The position numbers and the translations under genes are program-made. Below, in pieces: positions 1 through 11,480 of a stretch of 62,000 bases of DNA (position 1 is its first letter; each line of letters begins with the position of its first letter). The DNA is taken from contig NW_019774047.1 of the NCBI RefSeq assembly GCF_001039355.2, forward strand, positions 46,800 through 108,799, read 5' to 3'. The notes under the pieces are model-generated. The model was not told the origin of the DNA and ran no database searches. It saw only the letters and a list, made by a program, of their open reading frames with translations. The DNA is from Lingula anatina (lineage: Eukaryota; Brachiopoda; Lingulata; Lingulida; Lingulidae).

Positions 1-1550
1 ACAAGACAGCAATAATTGTAATCTTTATTGCAGCTCTTAATATTGCTCTTTTGTTCTGTTACTGAAGTCTCTACTGTTAACAATGCTATTGTGCGCCTCA
101 GCAAAACTACCGATCGCTATCTCACACCGAATACTGCGGTAAAGAAACAACAGCCCGACAGTACAACTCTTAAATAGATTCTCCTGTTATCTGAATGAAT
201 GGATATGACGATGTTGTTTAGCGTCCTAAACTAACTGTACCGATCGTTATCTTGCACCTTGGGCCGCACACGTAGTACTCAGGTAAAGGTACGCTAGGGC
301 AACATTGCCGACTGTTAGATCTTTATAAGCGCGAGAATAGCCCGGTGGCCGATTTTATGGTGTATGAAATTCACGAAATCAAGATCGCGCAAAATTGCTT
401 ACTGGCCGAAATTCATGGTCCAGAAAAAACTCCGGACGGCCGATTTTAAGATCGTTCGAAATTCAAGAGCCGTTCGAAATTCATGGCACTTTACCGTATG
501 CAAGGTTCAGGCAGTTTTAACAATCCCAGGCAGATATTACCCCCCCCCCCCCCCCCAAAAAAAAAAAAAAAAAAAGATAACCCAGACCACCAGTTTCTTA
601 TGATTACTCTGATCTTGGCAATGACTTGTACTGCTACTGCGGTTTGATAAGCCCACACTCAACTTGTGTATAACAAAAGAAGTCGCACAGCCAGATACTG
701 GTATAGTCTATCAACTGTAGTTTTAAATCCTAAGCTGCCTTAATGCTGCCATTTTGACATAAATACCAGTTTCCATTTTGACATAAATACCAGTTTCAAG
801 GTTCTTAGAGATGTTTTAGTAATTAGTATCACTTTTGAAAGATCAGTTGTACAGATGGCAGTTTGGGAACAACATAGTTTGCACTTGTAGGTTTATCAAC
901 GTACACGTTAAAAACAAATAAAATTAGAATTGTGATATATGTAGTTGTAGGTTCGTTTAAGTACAAAAGAACTTGATTTGTCAGTTGTAAAATTGTGGTG
1001 TAAATGTAGAAGAAAAGAAGATTCTTGTTCACTTAATGAGTTTTGTTGTTGTGAAATAAAATTAATTGTGCCTTACTGTTTCATTGTTGTATTCCTGCAA
1101 ATATAGTTGTGGAAAAATTCTGTTACAGTTACCCTTGTGCTGTATTTCGGGAGGGCAGCGATCACGTAACATTCACGTTACATTAACAGTTGGTGTTTTA
1201 GTGGCTCTTTCTGGGGATGCCTTATTCTCATTTAGTCAGTATAATTTTCTTTGTGGTTTAGGGACACGGGCTCTTTAGTCACTAACGATCAGGCAGCATA
1301 CAAAAATCCAAGATACCGAGTGCCCTTCAAATGACCTTGAGAAAAAGCAACCTTATTTGTATGACTGTATGCCATGGTCAGTTCATGTACCTGTAAAAGT
1401 TTTCAAACTACCATAGCACAGACCCAAGCAAAAAAACTTTTTAAAATCGTCTTTATATTATGTTCCTACACAGTCAACTTCATAGCCATAATACAGGGGA
1501 ATGGAATTAAAAAGTAAACTATCTCTTATTGTTAAAAGACAATTTTGTGC
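1..1550. other. Gene-free left flank
   Basis: I find no convincing coding exon here. The open frames are short and lack splice context or family similarity. Visible structure includes a poly(C)-poly(A) compound tract at about 541-575, a direct duplication of a roughly 25-bp unit (CCATTTTGACATAAATACCA) at about 754-797, and two similar GATCG-containing stretches near 110 and 240. The stretch lies beyond the probable 3' end of ECI2, whose minus-strand poly(A) signal may be the TTTATT at about 1551-1556. Confidence 0.5.
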
Positions 1551-1873
1551 ATTTTTATTGGAACTCTTTACTATATATTTCTTAAAGACAAAAAATACAA
1601 AAAAACTGCATAATTAAATAATGCTCATAAGATTTTAAAATATTGCAGCCAATGAAAACAATCATCATGTGAATGTATAAACTGTTTTATACTTTGCATT
1701 AAAAATATGAACATGTCCTGAAATACTTGTACTGATACAGTAATAAAGTAAGGCCACAAGGGAGAATAAGTGACTGATTATTTTTCACATAAGTTCTCAA
1801 CCTGCGCAAAAACTGTAGTTGTTAGAACACAATCTACCATTTGAGTCCAAACAGAGACTAATTGCGCTGTTGT

Positions 1874-4189
1874 TCAGAGTTTTGCTTTCTGCTGAAAGAA
1901 GTTCATGATGGCATTCATGCACTCGTCCGACTGCCACCTGTCTACCAGTAAGTCACACTCTCTCTGATTGGTTGCGTGCAAAGCAGCCCTGTCTACATCT
2001 CGAATCAGTCCTTTGGAGGTACGCAGGCTCTGAAATATGGAAGGAACGTAGCTAGAGGCAAGGAGGCAGTTTTAGAAATATCCAAGAGATTTTGTAATAG
2101 GTTATCTAATTACTACTGAATCAATTAATTATAGATTTAATAAAATTTTACAGTAAAAAGATTGCTTAACAAAAGGGTATGTGAGGAGAACCTACCCCTT
2201 CCATATTACAGAGTTAAAAAATTAACATGTTAAATTTGATGAAATACAATGTACATGCTGAAGATGCATTCATAAAATGCACAAAAACATCACACATTTC
2301 CAAAAATTTCAGGGAGATTTGCAGCAAGAACTCCTCAGTTCAGCTTTATGTCTTCATCACACATAACCTATGCTGGAAACATCACAATGAGTCCCTACCC
2401 CTAACAGAACTGGGCAACATGCTGAACTTTAAAGCCAAATACAATACAATTCATTTAAACTATAATACACTTAAACAACTTTGTTTTACCACAGGTGGTA
2501 ACATGGTCATCTCTCTCACACCAACTGAACCCAGGGTAAGATCCTGGGCCTTAAAGCCAAAGAGCTCATTCAGAACAGCAGACTAACAGATCCATGGATC
2601 AAATATGGAGACCCACTAAAAAGCTTGCCGCTTGATTCCCGATTAAACACAATAGATTCCCCACAGGGATTATGGAACAAGCATTCAAAGGGGGGGGGGG
2701 GGGGCATATTTGATCTGCGGATCTGTTAGTCCTCTGCTCTGGATGCCCTCAAATACAATGAATATGAAATACCTTACAAATACATTAAAATTACTTTGTC
2801 TTACCACAGGTGGTAACTTGGCCATCTCTCTCAGTCTGGTCCAGACCTCAGTTTGGAAGGAATGGTCTGGAAACACCTCCGTCACCAGACCACGCTCCAT
2901 TGCTTCAGCGGCAGTTAGCTTACGGTTGAACAGCAGCATTTCATTGGCCTGTAACAGCGACACATTTGAATGGCAATGGCAACATCATGGATAAATAAGA
3001 AATTTTAAGGAATAACAAGATATTTCTTTTTAAAGTAGTTTACAATACAGATCATATTGTCACTTCAATAAAATACAACATTTGATCAAACATGCCTTGT
3101 AACCTAATTAAGATATTGATTTGGACTGCTTTTACACCTGGCAGCAAAATGTATTGAGTTAATGTTGATTTTAATCTTCATAACAAAATATTTCAAAATG
3201 GACATTCTATTAAATAGGTGAGAGTCATGAAAGTCATGGGCACCTGAATACAGTAATCACCCAATCTTTTCAATTGACAAAAGTATCAAACTTTCAGATT
3301 CATAATTTTATCATCACAAAATAGTATTTCTATATAGCACTTGAGGACTTTTGCTGCACAGAATAAATTTTGTTGTTACCACTCTATAGGAATGTTCTAA
3401 TTTATAGAAATTTTGACATCTGTCAGAATTATGCAGTGCCCTTTAATTTCAGTACATCAAGACTACAGTAGGAATATGCATATTCACTAGGGGTCATATT
3501 CTCAACCAGTCCAACTTTGACATGAAGTAGTCTAACTGATACCAACAGACTACTACATTTCACAGTTACTCCTGTAGACTGTCATCAGTTAAGAATAAAA
3601 TATAATGCTAAGCAATGTGATTGTCTAGTGACATCAACTGGACCACGTAAGTTTGGTCAAAGATCGTCTGGTTGTGAACCAGCTTCAGGCTTGACTCAGA
3701 CTGTTAGAGCACATTCAGAACAGATAATCTATGGACTAACCAATCCAGAGACTAAATATGGCCGACCTCACTTCAAAAGCAATGATGTTTATTCCCTGAT
3801 GGTCTCCCGGCCTCCACACATGCCATTAAATGGATTAAATCTCAGCTCCAAGGTTTAATTGCTAGGCCCCTACAACGACAATGCATGTGGAGGTGGGGAG
3901 ACCATTAGGAAATTAGCGACATGGCTTTTGAAGTGGGGTCGGCCATATTAAGTCAGCAGATCAGTTAGTCCGCGGATCATCAGTTTTGAATGTACCCTTA
4001 CACTTTACCTTGGCAGTACCCATTATTTGGGGGAATGTGAGTGATGAGCAGCCTTCAGGGGACTGGCCCAGTGCAGAGAAGGGGGTGTGGAACGTTGCCT
4101 GAAAGATACAAAAAATACATACAAAATAAATATTGAAATCTTTGCAATAACATATAGGCATCTCTTTCTTCCTCTCTCTCTCTTTCTTT

Positions 4190-4235
<46 letters not shown>

Positions 4236-7200
4236 TCTTAGAAAAATGAGAAAGATTTTCACAAAGCAAAACTCATCTGATCTACATAAAATAGTGTACC
4301 AGAAAGATCTTATAACATTATGACACAACTTACCCATCAGCAGAACAATGCCAAAAACAGACATCATGTTAACTATGTCATTATTTACTCTGTCTGAATA
4401 GTAGACAATGTCAAAGACTGCCACTCTACACAAATTATGTCATTACTTACTGTATCTGTAGCATACTTGATGTCAAAGACTGGCACTCTACACAAATTAT
4501 GTCATTACTTACCGTATCTGTAGTGTAGACAATGTCAAACAATCCTAACACAGTAACAGACACTCCAACTGCCGGCCCATTGACTGCTGCCAACAGAGGC
4601 TTTGGGAAATCAATAAAGGCTGATACAAATTTCCTGGAAAAAAGAAATTGTGTTCTACTTATTTATTTATAATGAAACACACCATCAGATAAAAGCAGTG
4701 TCAGATACAAGTAAACCTGAAATTTAGTGAAGCAAATATGCAATAAAAGCAATTTTGTACAATTTGCTTTGGTTATTTTAAATAACATTATGCTTTCTAC
4801 TCATAAATTGCATGTGTTCTTCCATTTTTTTTTTTGTTCTTAAGCTGCCAGAAATTAACAGTTTTCAATCCAAAAATTTAGGTTAACTTTCCTGAGTTCA
4901 ATCTGCATGTTCTTGAGAAAAAAAAATTCTGCAACTGAGAAAATTTCTAAATAACATTTTCCAGGTTTCACAAAAATAAGATCATTGGGAGAAATTTGGA
5001 AAAGAAATTTTCTTTATAATTCGAGTTTTTGCAGTATCAGCTTACTTGAGAATCCTCCCACCTTCCTCTGCCATGGCAGCAATGCCATCTGGTGGTATGT
5101 TCATGAAGTTACTGAGGTCATTGCCACTGCAGTAGTAGTCTCCTGCCCCTGTAACAAAACAGTCAGGCTAACATTGGATTTTAGTCAATGCTCAATAACA
5201 TTGGATTTTAGATTAAAATTTAAACTCAACTGGTCTGGACACTATCTTGAATTTAAGCTACTTACCTTTTAAATTCTGAATTTGCCTTCAAATTATCTCT
5301 TGTCTTATTTAGTCCAGTTGGTGAAAATAACCTTCAGTTACTGACTGCATATTGGTAAACTTGCTAAACACTGTAAGTTCTCCTCATACCTGTGACTACT
5401 GCAATTGTTGCATCAGATTCTGCAGCCTCTGCAAGGGCAAGTCCCCATTCTTCATACATCTGTAAGAAAAACATCATTATTACAAAAACCATAAATCATT
5501 ACCAAGCAGATTACCAAGCATGACCTCTGCTGCCCCTCCCCTTTACAGTCAGTCTTTGATAAAATTTATCAACCACATTATTTATCAGTAAACAAATACA
5601 TCAATTCAAAGCCAGAGTTTAAAATTCTCATTTTTAAATTTCTTTAATATAAAAGGTTAAAAATTGCTTACATTTTGATGACATAAAATTTTCCAATATT
5701 CAACTATTCAAAATTCCTTTTATACACAGTCTACTCTACACTGTTGTACTCTAATACAGAGTATTTGGTTACAATATATTCTCTCTCTCTCTCTTTCCTC
5801 ACCTGATAATTAATAGCATTCTTCTTTTTAGGTCTATTAAGAGTTATTACAAACATCTTCCCATCTCTGTGTACTGTTAATTCCTTGTACTTCCCTGTCC
5901 CTGCAGATTCAGTGTCAGCAACCTGGGGGGAGGTGGCGCCCTCTGCTGCTGCTAGTCCCTGCACCACCTCTATGTACTTGCTCTTGGCTTCATCCTAGGG
6001 CAAAACATATAGGGAAAAGTGGGTTAATGGTGTTGACTCCATCTTTTCATGGTTGTGGTAAATACTTTTGCAGTGTGTTGGTTAATTCATGGGTTGAGTG
6101 GTTAATNCTCATATTCACTTATTTCCTTATCTATTCGGTGATCATCAGTAGGGGGGGTTCCACAAAGTTGTTGGAAGTGTAGTTGCCAAGTCTCAGGACT
6201 AATTATGTTGTTATTTTCTTCTCTATCCTTTAGTTTTTTAAGTGTCTGCCAGAACTCTTTAGGATTGTTTTTTTCAGATACTAGTAGTCTGTCTAGGATG
6301 GCATTTTTGTACTCATTCTTTCTTTGCTTTACTAGTTGTTTATATTTCTTTGTAGCTAGGTGGTAGGTTTGCGAGATGTAGTTATTGTGTGGATTTTTTT
6401 GTAGTAGTTTACCAAGGTGTTTTATATTTCTTCTGACTTCAGAACACATGCTGTCAAACCATGGTTGTTTTTTTATTCTTTTTGTTTGTTTATTTGATCT
6501 CATTCTTATGTTATTGACTTTTTTACGCAAAGACAAGTTTGCAGCATTTTCAATTATATTTGTTAATTCATCACAGGCACTTTTTAATCCTTCTTTAGAT
6601 GAGGGGAAGTATTTGTTTTGTGCTAGACTGATTTGTTTTAAGCTGTCCTCACTTTCAAGAGCTTTTAAAAATTTCTCAGTTGAATCTGTTTCCCAGATGT
6701 AACGATCTTTGAAATTTTGTAATGATTGGTTTGGAGATGATTCTTTCATACCGGTGGTGTGGATTGCAAGGTCTAACAGACAGTGATCTGATAAATAGTC
6801 AATAGGTAATACTGTAAGATACATAATTTTGCTAATCAGTCCGTCGTTTGTGATTGCATAATCAACTGTACTGCACCCATGTATATTATAACAAGTTGGA
6901 TATCCGAGAGAGTTGCCTTTAGTTCTACCATTGAGTATCCTTAAGTTACTACTTCTACATAATTCAAGTAAGGCCTTTCCTTGCGAGTTAACTATTGTAT
7001 CAACGTTATTTCTCTTTTGTGAAAATCTGTTTTTAGGATAACTATCAGTCATTTGAATTCCAAACATGGTATCATCTTTGATGAAATCAGGTAGTGTCCC
7101 CGTTCTTGCATTGAAATCTCCAATTAAGCAAATTGACCCATATGATTGGTGAGTTGCAATTTCATCTTCAAGTATTTCTAGGGTTTCTTCATCTGAGGGG

Positions 7201-10200
7201 CCATTGCCCGGTTTAATATAAACTGCACATAGGAATAAATCATCCTCTAAACCAAAGTGTTCACCTGCTAGTTTAATCCACAACAGATTTTCACTCTTGC
7301 TTCTAAGCACTTTGATTCCCTTTATGAATTCTTTTTTGTAATATACTACTATACCCCCAGAGGGTCTGCCTTTAACTCTCTTTTTCTTTCTGAGTTGCTC
7401 AGTGTGGCCATGGGTGCCACCAGGTAAAGCTAATTTAGATCTTACAGTGCTGAAGGTTTCTACGCAAACAAATATGTCAAAGCTTTGAACTGTTGAAATG
7501 AAATTATCATCACTTAATTTTTTAGCAAGTCCCCTAACATTCCGCATGCCTATACGTAACATATTGTAATTGGTATATTGACTCAAGAAAAGTAAATTTA
7601 ATGCCTAACCATAATGCTATACATATACATATAAACTATAACTTTTAACTTCTAACAATGCAATATATAACTATTAAACCGTTACTCTTCCAAACTAAGT
7701 ATAATATTCTTAATAGTTTTTCTTGATTTTGTTCCATGTGACATGTCTGTGCTTCTACACACTCATTCATTAATATATCTCTGTCCGATATGTATTTCCA
7801 AGACTAATTTTATACTTTATAATTTACAATGCTTTTTCCTTTAATGATCTGACATTTTCATCATTAAGAAACTGATTGTTACTGTAAGAGGGAGCATAGG
7901 TACTTACATTTCAGCTTTTCTTTCTGTATTAGTGACACTTACTTGGTTGTTATTAGTTTAATCAGTTCCATATTACACTAGTGTTCATAAGTGTTTGACG
8001 TTTAGCAGATTTTAGCTTCCAGTTTGCTTAAACACTCACGTAGTAATTTCAATTCGTTCTCGATAGAGTTACCCTTTTCCTTGGGGGAATTCCACTGATT
8101 AGGTGTTTGATTCCATTTGCGGTGGTTCCTATGGAGCTGGCGATGCTGGTGACTGTGGGTAGCACTGGGGCTGTGGCCATGTCTAGGTGTGGTGCGGGGG
8201 TTTAGCTGTCCTGTTGCATCCTTAATATTTCTTGCCAGTGTACTGGTCCCATGCGGGGTGAGGTGAATGCCATCCCATGCAAATAGGTCTCTCCTATCAG
8301 TTATGTTGTCATTGTCCATGTAGTGGACATTGGCATGTGAACGACAAAGATATTGTACCTGACGGTTGATATGTACCGCAGACCTATTGAAGCCGCGATT
8401 TCCCCATCTTGGTAGGATTTTGCTGATGATAATTTGAGTCTCTTGATACTTCTTCTCAATGTTGTTTATGAGCGCCATTGTTTCGTCTACAACAGTTTGC
8501 GGATGTTGTCCCTCGCTAATGTTATTTGATCCAATAATAAGTGTGATTGACTTAGGTGTGCCAAAATCTTTTTCTCCGATTAATTCCGCTGCATCATTAA
8601 TTTTTTTGCCACTCAGTACGAAGCATTTACTTTTAGAGTGTGGAAAGAGTCTATTGGCAGACAAACCTTTCCCAATGGAGCTTGTTATGACTACATTTTC
8701 ATAACTTGCTGTGTTCAAGGTTACTCTCTCTTGTGTCAACTCTTTCTCCTCAGGTAGCACAGGTGAGTTCTGGGATGATTCCGCTAGTGTCATTAATCCA
8801 GTTTCATGTTCAGTGTTTGTAACAGGTGGGCATGTATTTTCCCTTGTAATTTTCACTGATGGCTTTTCCCTTGAAGTAGGTTGTTTAGCATTTCTCCTTT
8901 CTTCAGATGTTGGGTTTGATGTGGGTTGTATAGTCTCCACAGCAATTGTTGATGGTGTCAGGATAGCGACCTGTGGGGGTGGTGCAGTGTCCAGGTTATT
9001 GTCTGGTGATAATTGCATAGCAAGTATGGGGTTATCAGAGATGGTATCAGTCATGTTTCTATTGTCATTGTTCTCAAGTTCTGTGGGGGTGATATGAGGA
9101 TGCTCCCATTGTGTTCCTATTTCACACGTATTCAGCTCTTCATATTGAGTTCCTACATGCATTGTTTGTTTTGTGGGTAGGAGCTTAGAGTGTATCTTGT
9201 TCACCGTCTCTGTTAGTTTGAGAATTTGTGTTGAGAGTGCAGACAATGTCTCCATTTGATCTGTTAATGATCCTTTAATTTGCTCCACTTCCTCTGTTAT
9301 TGTGCTGTTAGTCTTAGCTTCCTGTCTTTTTGCATCTGCTGTCCTGAATATAATTTCAGAGTACTGGTTTTCCACTGCTTGTAGTGTTTCTTGAATTTTA
9401 CTAATATCACGATCTGTTTTCTTCTCTTTCATATTAGGATTCCCCTTTGTCTTGAAACCCTTTGGAGTTTGATGTGCACTTCTCTGTTTTACTTCAGTCT
9501 GGCTGTTTTCTATCTCCACCCTTTCCTCTATGTGGTCATTTTTGGCCGTTTGTTTGCTGGGTTCAAGGATACTGGGAGGCTGTAATTTCTTTGGTGATGA
9601 GACGATCATCGCCATTTTGGGATAGTCATTTGCCAACCAAAGCATATAAGCATCCCCTTGAATATGTATTTTTTTGGACTTTGCAGTGTGGTACAGGGTT
9701 AAAGATACTAAAGATAAAGATACAGGGTTATTTTTTAATATGCCATGGCCGGTAGTGATAGTAAACGGCAATTTTCATTTAGGAGGCCTGTATCTTGCTA
9801 TATAATCATGTCAGATGTGGGAGTACCTGAGACATGTCTCCTAAAGTATTCCAAGCCTCCCACTTGTATTTTCCCACAAAGTCCATCATTCCTGGTTTGG
9901 GTGTGTTACATTTGCCAACAGTTGCCTGGAAAATATGTCATTTTACCATTTTATAAATTCAGCTTCTTATTAAGACTCAATCATTCTCCATTTTTTCCAG
10001 TTCCAAATTGAGATGAAATATCCATATCACTGTAGTTTATTTTTTAACTTAATCTTAAAACTATATAGAAGTAGCTTATTTTAATACAAGTTGAATTTAC
10101 AACAACCCCTAAAAGCTCACAGCATTAATAACCCAATATAACTACGAATATTTCTGTGCTCCAATATACATTTATTGATCATGGAGCAAAGGAACATTCA

Positions 10201-11413
10201 TAGTTTTATTATTAAATTATCCAACATTTTGCCAAATGAAATAGACAGACACCTACAGTTACTTTCCCAGTGCTGTTGAAAGTTTTAATATGGAGAAGTC
10301 AACAGACCTGTTTGAAGAGTGCATAGATCTGTAACTTGACTTCATTTCCTGGGTCTTCCTTCAAGGCATTTAGACGTTCTTTAGCACTGACAAAATCTTC
10401 ATCGAGACCCATTCTACATCCACTGCAGAAGAAGGTGCGGATTGCTGTCTGCGGCTGAACAGCATACCTGTGGATAGGTTAACAGTTAACAAGAAAGTCA
10501 TTCACTTTAAGCAGAATTACTGTCAAATTTTCAATGTGAAAGCATTTGTTTTTCAGCAAGCCTTTCTTAGATTATCCAAACAGGTTCCATGTGCCTAATT
10601 CAGACCATCAGCTGATATTTTTTTTCAATGGTAAATTCTGAAGTCAACAGTGAAGGTTTAGATATGCCTTAATCTGCTCACATTAGAAAAAATAACACTA
10701 ATTAAAAAAAAACCCCAAATCATCTTATTCTTTGCCTGTCCCCTTTCACAGCTAGAGAATCTGGAAATTCAACCTCTTTCCTTTTTCCAAATAAATTATT
10801 TTATGGAAAGACTGGTTGGAATTGCCTAGAGAATGCAAGCTGGAAAACTGAGCAGAAGTACACACATGCAAAATCAAATTAACACTGACTTGGAGAAAAC
10901 AACAAACTTACAGTCTCCTTTCTCTTTAATTCAGTCCTGAATTCATAAGGGTTGAATTTATAAGGGGTGTCTTAGAAGGGCCAAAGGCCACAATGACGCT
11001 GTTAAGAGTATATGATTAGTAACAGTACTGTTGATATCAGATAATCACAGGGGGAGATCTCTGAAAATGGGGTAGAGCCTGTGCTCACCTACCCCCTTTT
11101 TTCTCACCCTGTACTAGTGCGTGGGCAGTTGTGCGTATTTCTTCCTACTACAAACAAGGTTATAATCGTAAAATCTCAGTTGGATATATGGACAGAAGTG
11201 TCTACGTTGTTTTTGAGTGCAAGCTGCAAATCAGTGAAATGTATGTGCGAACCTTGGATTTGGGGGAAATTAAAAAACATATATCTAAGAGTTGATATTG
11301 AAAACTACAAAAAAACAAAATATATCAGCAAATTTTTCAGTCGATACTGCAACACACCATTTAGTATCCAAACACCTCGCCCGTAGTAAAACTCGTAATG
11401 ATGAACCAGCCAT
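1874..11413 (-). CDS. ECI2: Enoyl-CoA delta isomerase 2 (ACBP domain plus crotonase domain), 10 exons, 390 aa
   Basis: Moves the double bond of 3-enoyl-CoAs to the 2-trans position during beta-oxidation of unsaturated fatty acids. Exons, in transcript order: 11413-11376, 10467-10308, 9925-9827, 5994-5803, 5459-5390, 5148-5046, 4633-4513, 4098-4009, 2948-2805, 2029-1874. All joins are in phase with GT-AG sites and give 390 codons, close to the human 394. The N-terminus [20 protein letters not shown] is basic and amphipathic, like a mitochondrial presequence. An acyl-CoA-binding domain follows at about residues 33-110 ([20 protein letters not shown], then KPGMMDF and KWEAW). The crotonase domain has [10 protein letters not shown], the oxyanion-hole motif CSGNDL, and QSPEGCSS with the probable catalytic Glu near residue 276. 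The protein ends in AKL, a peroxisomal PTS1 variant. Intron 3 carries a retrotransposon; other introns carry MITEs and duplicated donor regions. The first exon is inferred from phase and presequence character; the rest is firm. Confidence 0.93.
2562..2750. mobile_element. MITE, family A (TIR with CAAATATGGCCGACC), in ECI2 intron
   Basis: Palindromic element of about 190 bp. The left end reads ATTCAGAACAGCAGACTAAC then GATCAAATATGG; the right end carries the inverse (CATATTTGATCTGCGGATC, then TTAGTCCTCTGCTCTG). The centre holds AAGCTTGCCGC and a poly(G) run at about 2691-2703. Related copies lie at about 3700, 28156, 45572 and 52152. Confidence 0.75.
3700..3993. mobile_element. MITE, family A, in ECI2 intron
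   Basis: An element of about 290 bp with inverted ends: GTTAGAGCACATTCAGAACA and ACTAAATATGGCCGACCTCA at the left, GGTCGGCCATATT then TTAGTCCGCGGATCATCAG at the right. The inner arms CACTTCAAAAGC and GCTTTTGAAGTG are also complementary. The middle differs from the 190-bp copies, so this is a subfamily sharing terminal repeats. Confidence 0.7.
4188..4232. repeat. (CA)n microsatellite in ECI2 intron
   Basis: A CT-rich tract runs directly into about 40 bp of uninterrupted CA dinucleotides. Open frames across it code only for Thr-His or Cys-Val repeats and are not genes. Confidence 0.95.
4377..4530. repeat. 62-bp tandem repeat (3 copies) containing an ECI2 5' splice site
   Basis: Copies begin at 4377, 4439 and 4501 (GTCATTATTTACTCTGTCTG, GTCATTACTTACTGTATCTG, GTCATTACTTACCGTATCTG), a period of exactly 62 bp. 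On the minus strand the last copy is the true exon end plus donor (GATACG|GTAAGT at 4513). The other two are downstream intronic copies of the exon end with a decayed donor each. Confidence 0.85.
6107..7586 (-). pseudogene. Retrotransposon ORF2, endonuclease domain only (truncated)
   Basis: About 490 codons open from 7586 to the N at 6106. Residues about 9-280 form an endonuclease/exonuclease/phosphatase fold of the APE type. Visible motifs: VCVETF with the metal-binding Glu, [15 protein letters not shown], and the C-terminal SDHC with the catalytic Asp-His. A basic linker follows ([24 protein letters not shown]), typical of the region before the reverse transcriptase. The reading frame is uninterrupted, so the copy is fairly young. 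The reverse transcriptase and 3' UTR are absent. Part of the frame is matched antisense by meaningless plus-strand ORFs. Confidence 0.85.
8002..9771 (-). CDS. Retrotransposon ORF1 protein with SGNH-esterase-like domain
   Basis: Open frame of up to 589 codons. The real start may be an internal Met ([13 protein letters not shown], about 9612), because the first 50 or so residues look like translated flank. Residues about 120-200 are a coiled coil ([33 protein letters not shown]), as expected for an RNA-binding, trimerising ORF1 protein. Residues about 360-520 resemble an SGNH/GDSL hydrolase: [12 protein letters not shown] in the block I position, [11 protein letters not shown] with the block III GxxN, and [10 protein letters not shown] with the catalytic D-x-x-H. 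The C-terminus is His/Arg-rich ([20 protein letters not shown]). Esterase-type ORF1s are known in CR1/L2-related elements. Confidence 0.8.
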   Translation of the reverse strand: MPFTITTGHGILKNNPVSLSLVSLTLYHTAKSKKIHIQGDAYMLWLANDYPKMAMIVSSPKKLQPPSILEPSKQTAKNDHIEERVEIENSQTEVKQRSAHQTPKGFKTKGNPNMKEKKTDRDISKIQETLQAVENQYSEIIFRTADAKRQEAKTNSTITEEVEQIKGSLTDQMETLSALSTQILKLTETVNKIHSKLLPTKQTMHVGTQYEELNTCEIGTQWEHPHITPTELENNDNRNMTDTISDNPILAMQLSPDNNLDTAPPPQVAILTPSTIAVETIQPTSNPTSEERRNAKQPTSREKPSVKITRENTCPPVTNTEHETGLMTLAESSQNSPVLPEEKELTQERVTLNTASYENVVITSSIGKGLSANRLFPHSKSKCFVLSGKKINDAAELIGEKDFGTPKSITLIIGSNNISEGQHPQTVVDETMALINNIEKKYQETQIIISKILPRWGNRGFNRSAVHINRQVQYLCRSHANVHYMDNDNITDRRDLFAWDGIHLTPHGTSTLARNIKDATGQLNPRTTPRHGHSPSATHSHQHRQLHRNHRKWNQTPNQWNSPKEKGNSIENELKLLRECLSKLEAKIC

Positions 11414-11480
11414 TTCTGGGGCACTGCGCAGCCGCAACAATGATTTCCGGTGGAAATGGCGGACTCTGAGGTCTACGAGG
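11376..11480. promoter_or_regulatory. Bidirectional ECI2/CDYL promoter and overlapping 5' ends
   Basis: The ECI2 start codon (minus, 11413) and the CDYL start codon (plus, 11456) are separated by 42 bp. This short GC-richer stretch contains CACTGCGCAGCC (NRF1-like core), ATTTCCGG (ETS-like) and AAATGGCGG across the CDYL ATG (YY1-like). No TATA box is visible between the starts. Because the start codons are so close, the two 5' UTRs or their initiation sites probably overlap. Factor assignments are from consensus only. Confidence 0.7.

Larger units (their letters stand above)
6107..9775 (-). mobile_element. Non-LTR retrotransposon (CR1/L2-like), 3' part missing at an N
   Basis: The element lies antisense to the window inside ECI2 intron 3. 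It holds ORF1 (esterase type) and the endonuclease part of ORF2, separated by about 415 bp. The coding sequence stops abruptly at the N at 6106, before any reverse-transcriptase domain, and the sequence beyond looks like ordinary intron. The true 5' end is not marked by any repeat I can see; I place it near 9700-9775. Assignment to the CR1/L2 group rests on the ORF1 plus EEP-endonuclease layout. Confidence 0.85.

Noticed and set aside
2685-2963. 92-codon minus-strand frame starting in the ECI2 exon
   Set aside because: It is the genuine 48-codon exon read through its donor into intron and MITE sequence; only 2805-2948 is coding.
4023-4433. Minus frames across the ECI2 (CA)n tract
   Set aside because: Long Cys-Val runs come from microsatellite translation; the real exon is 4009-4098.
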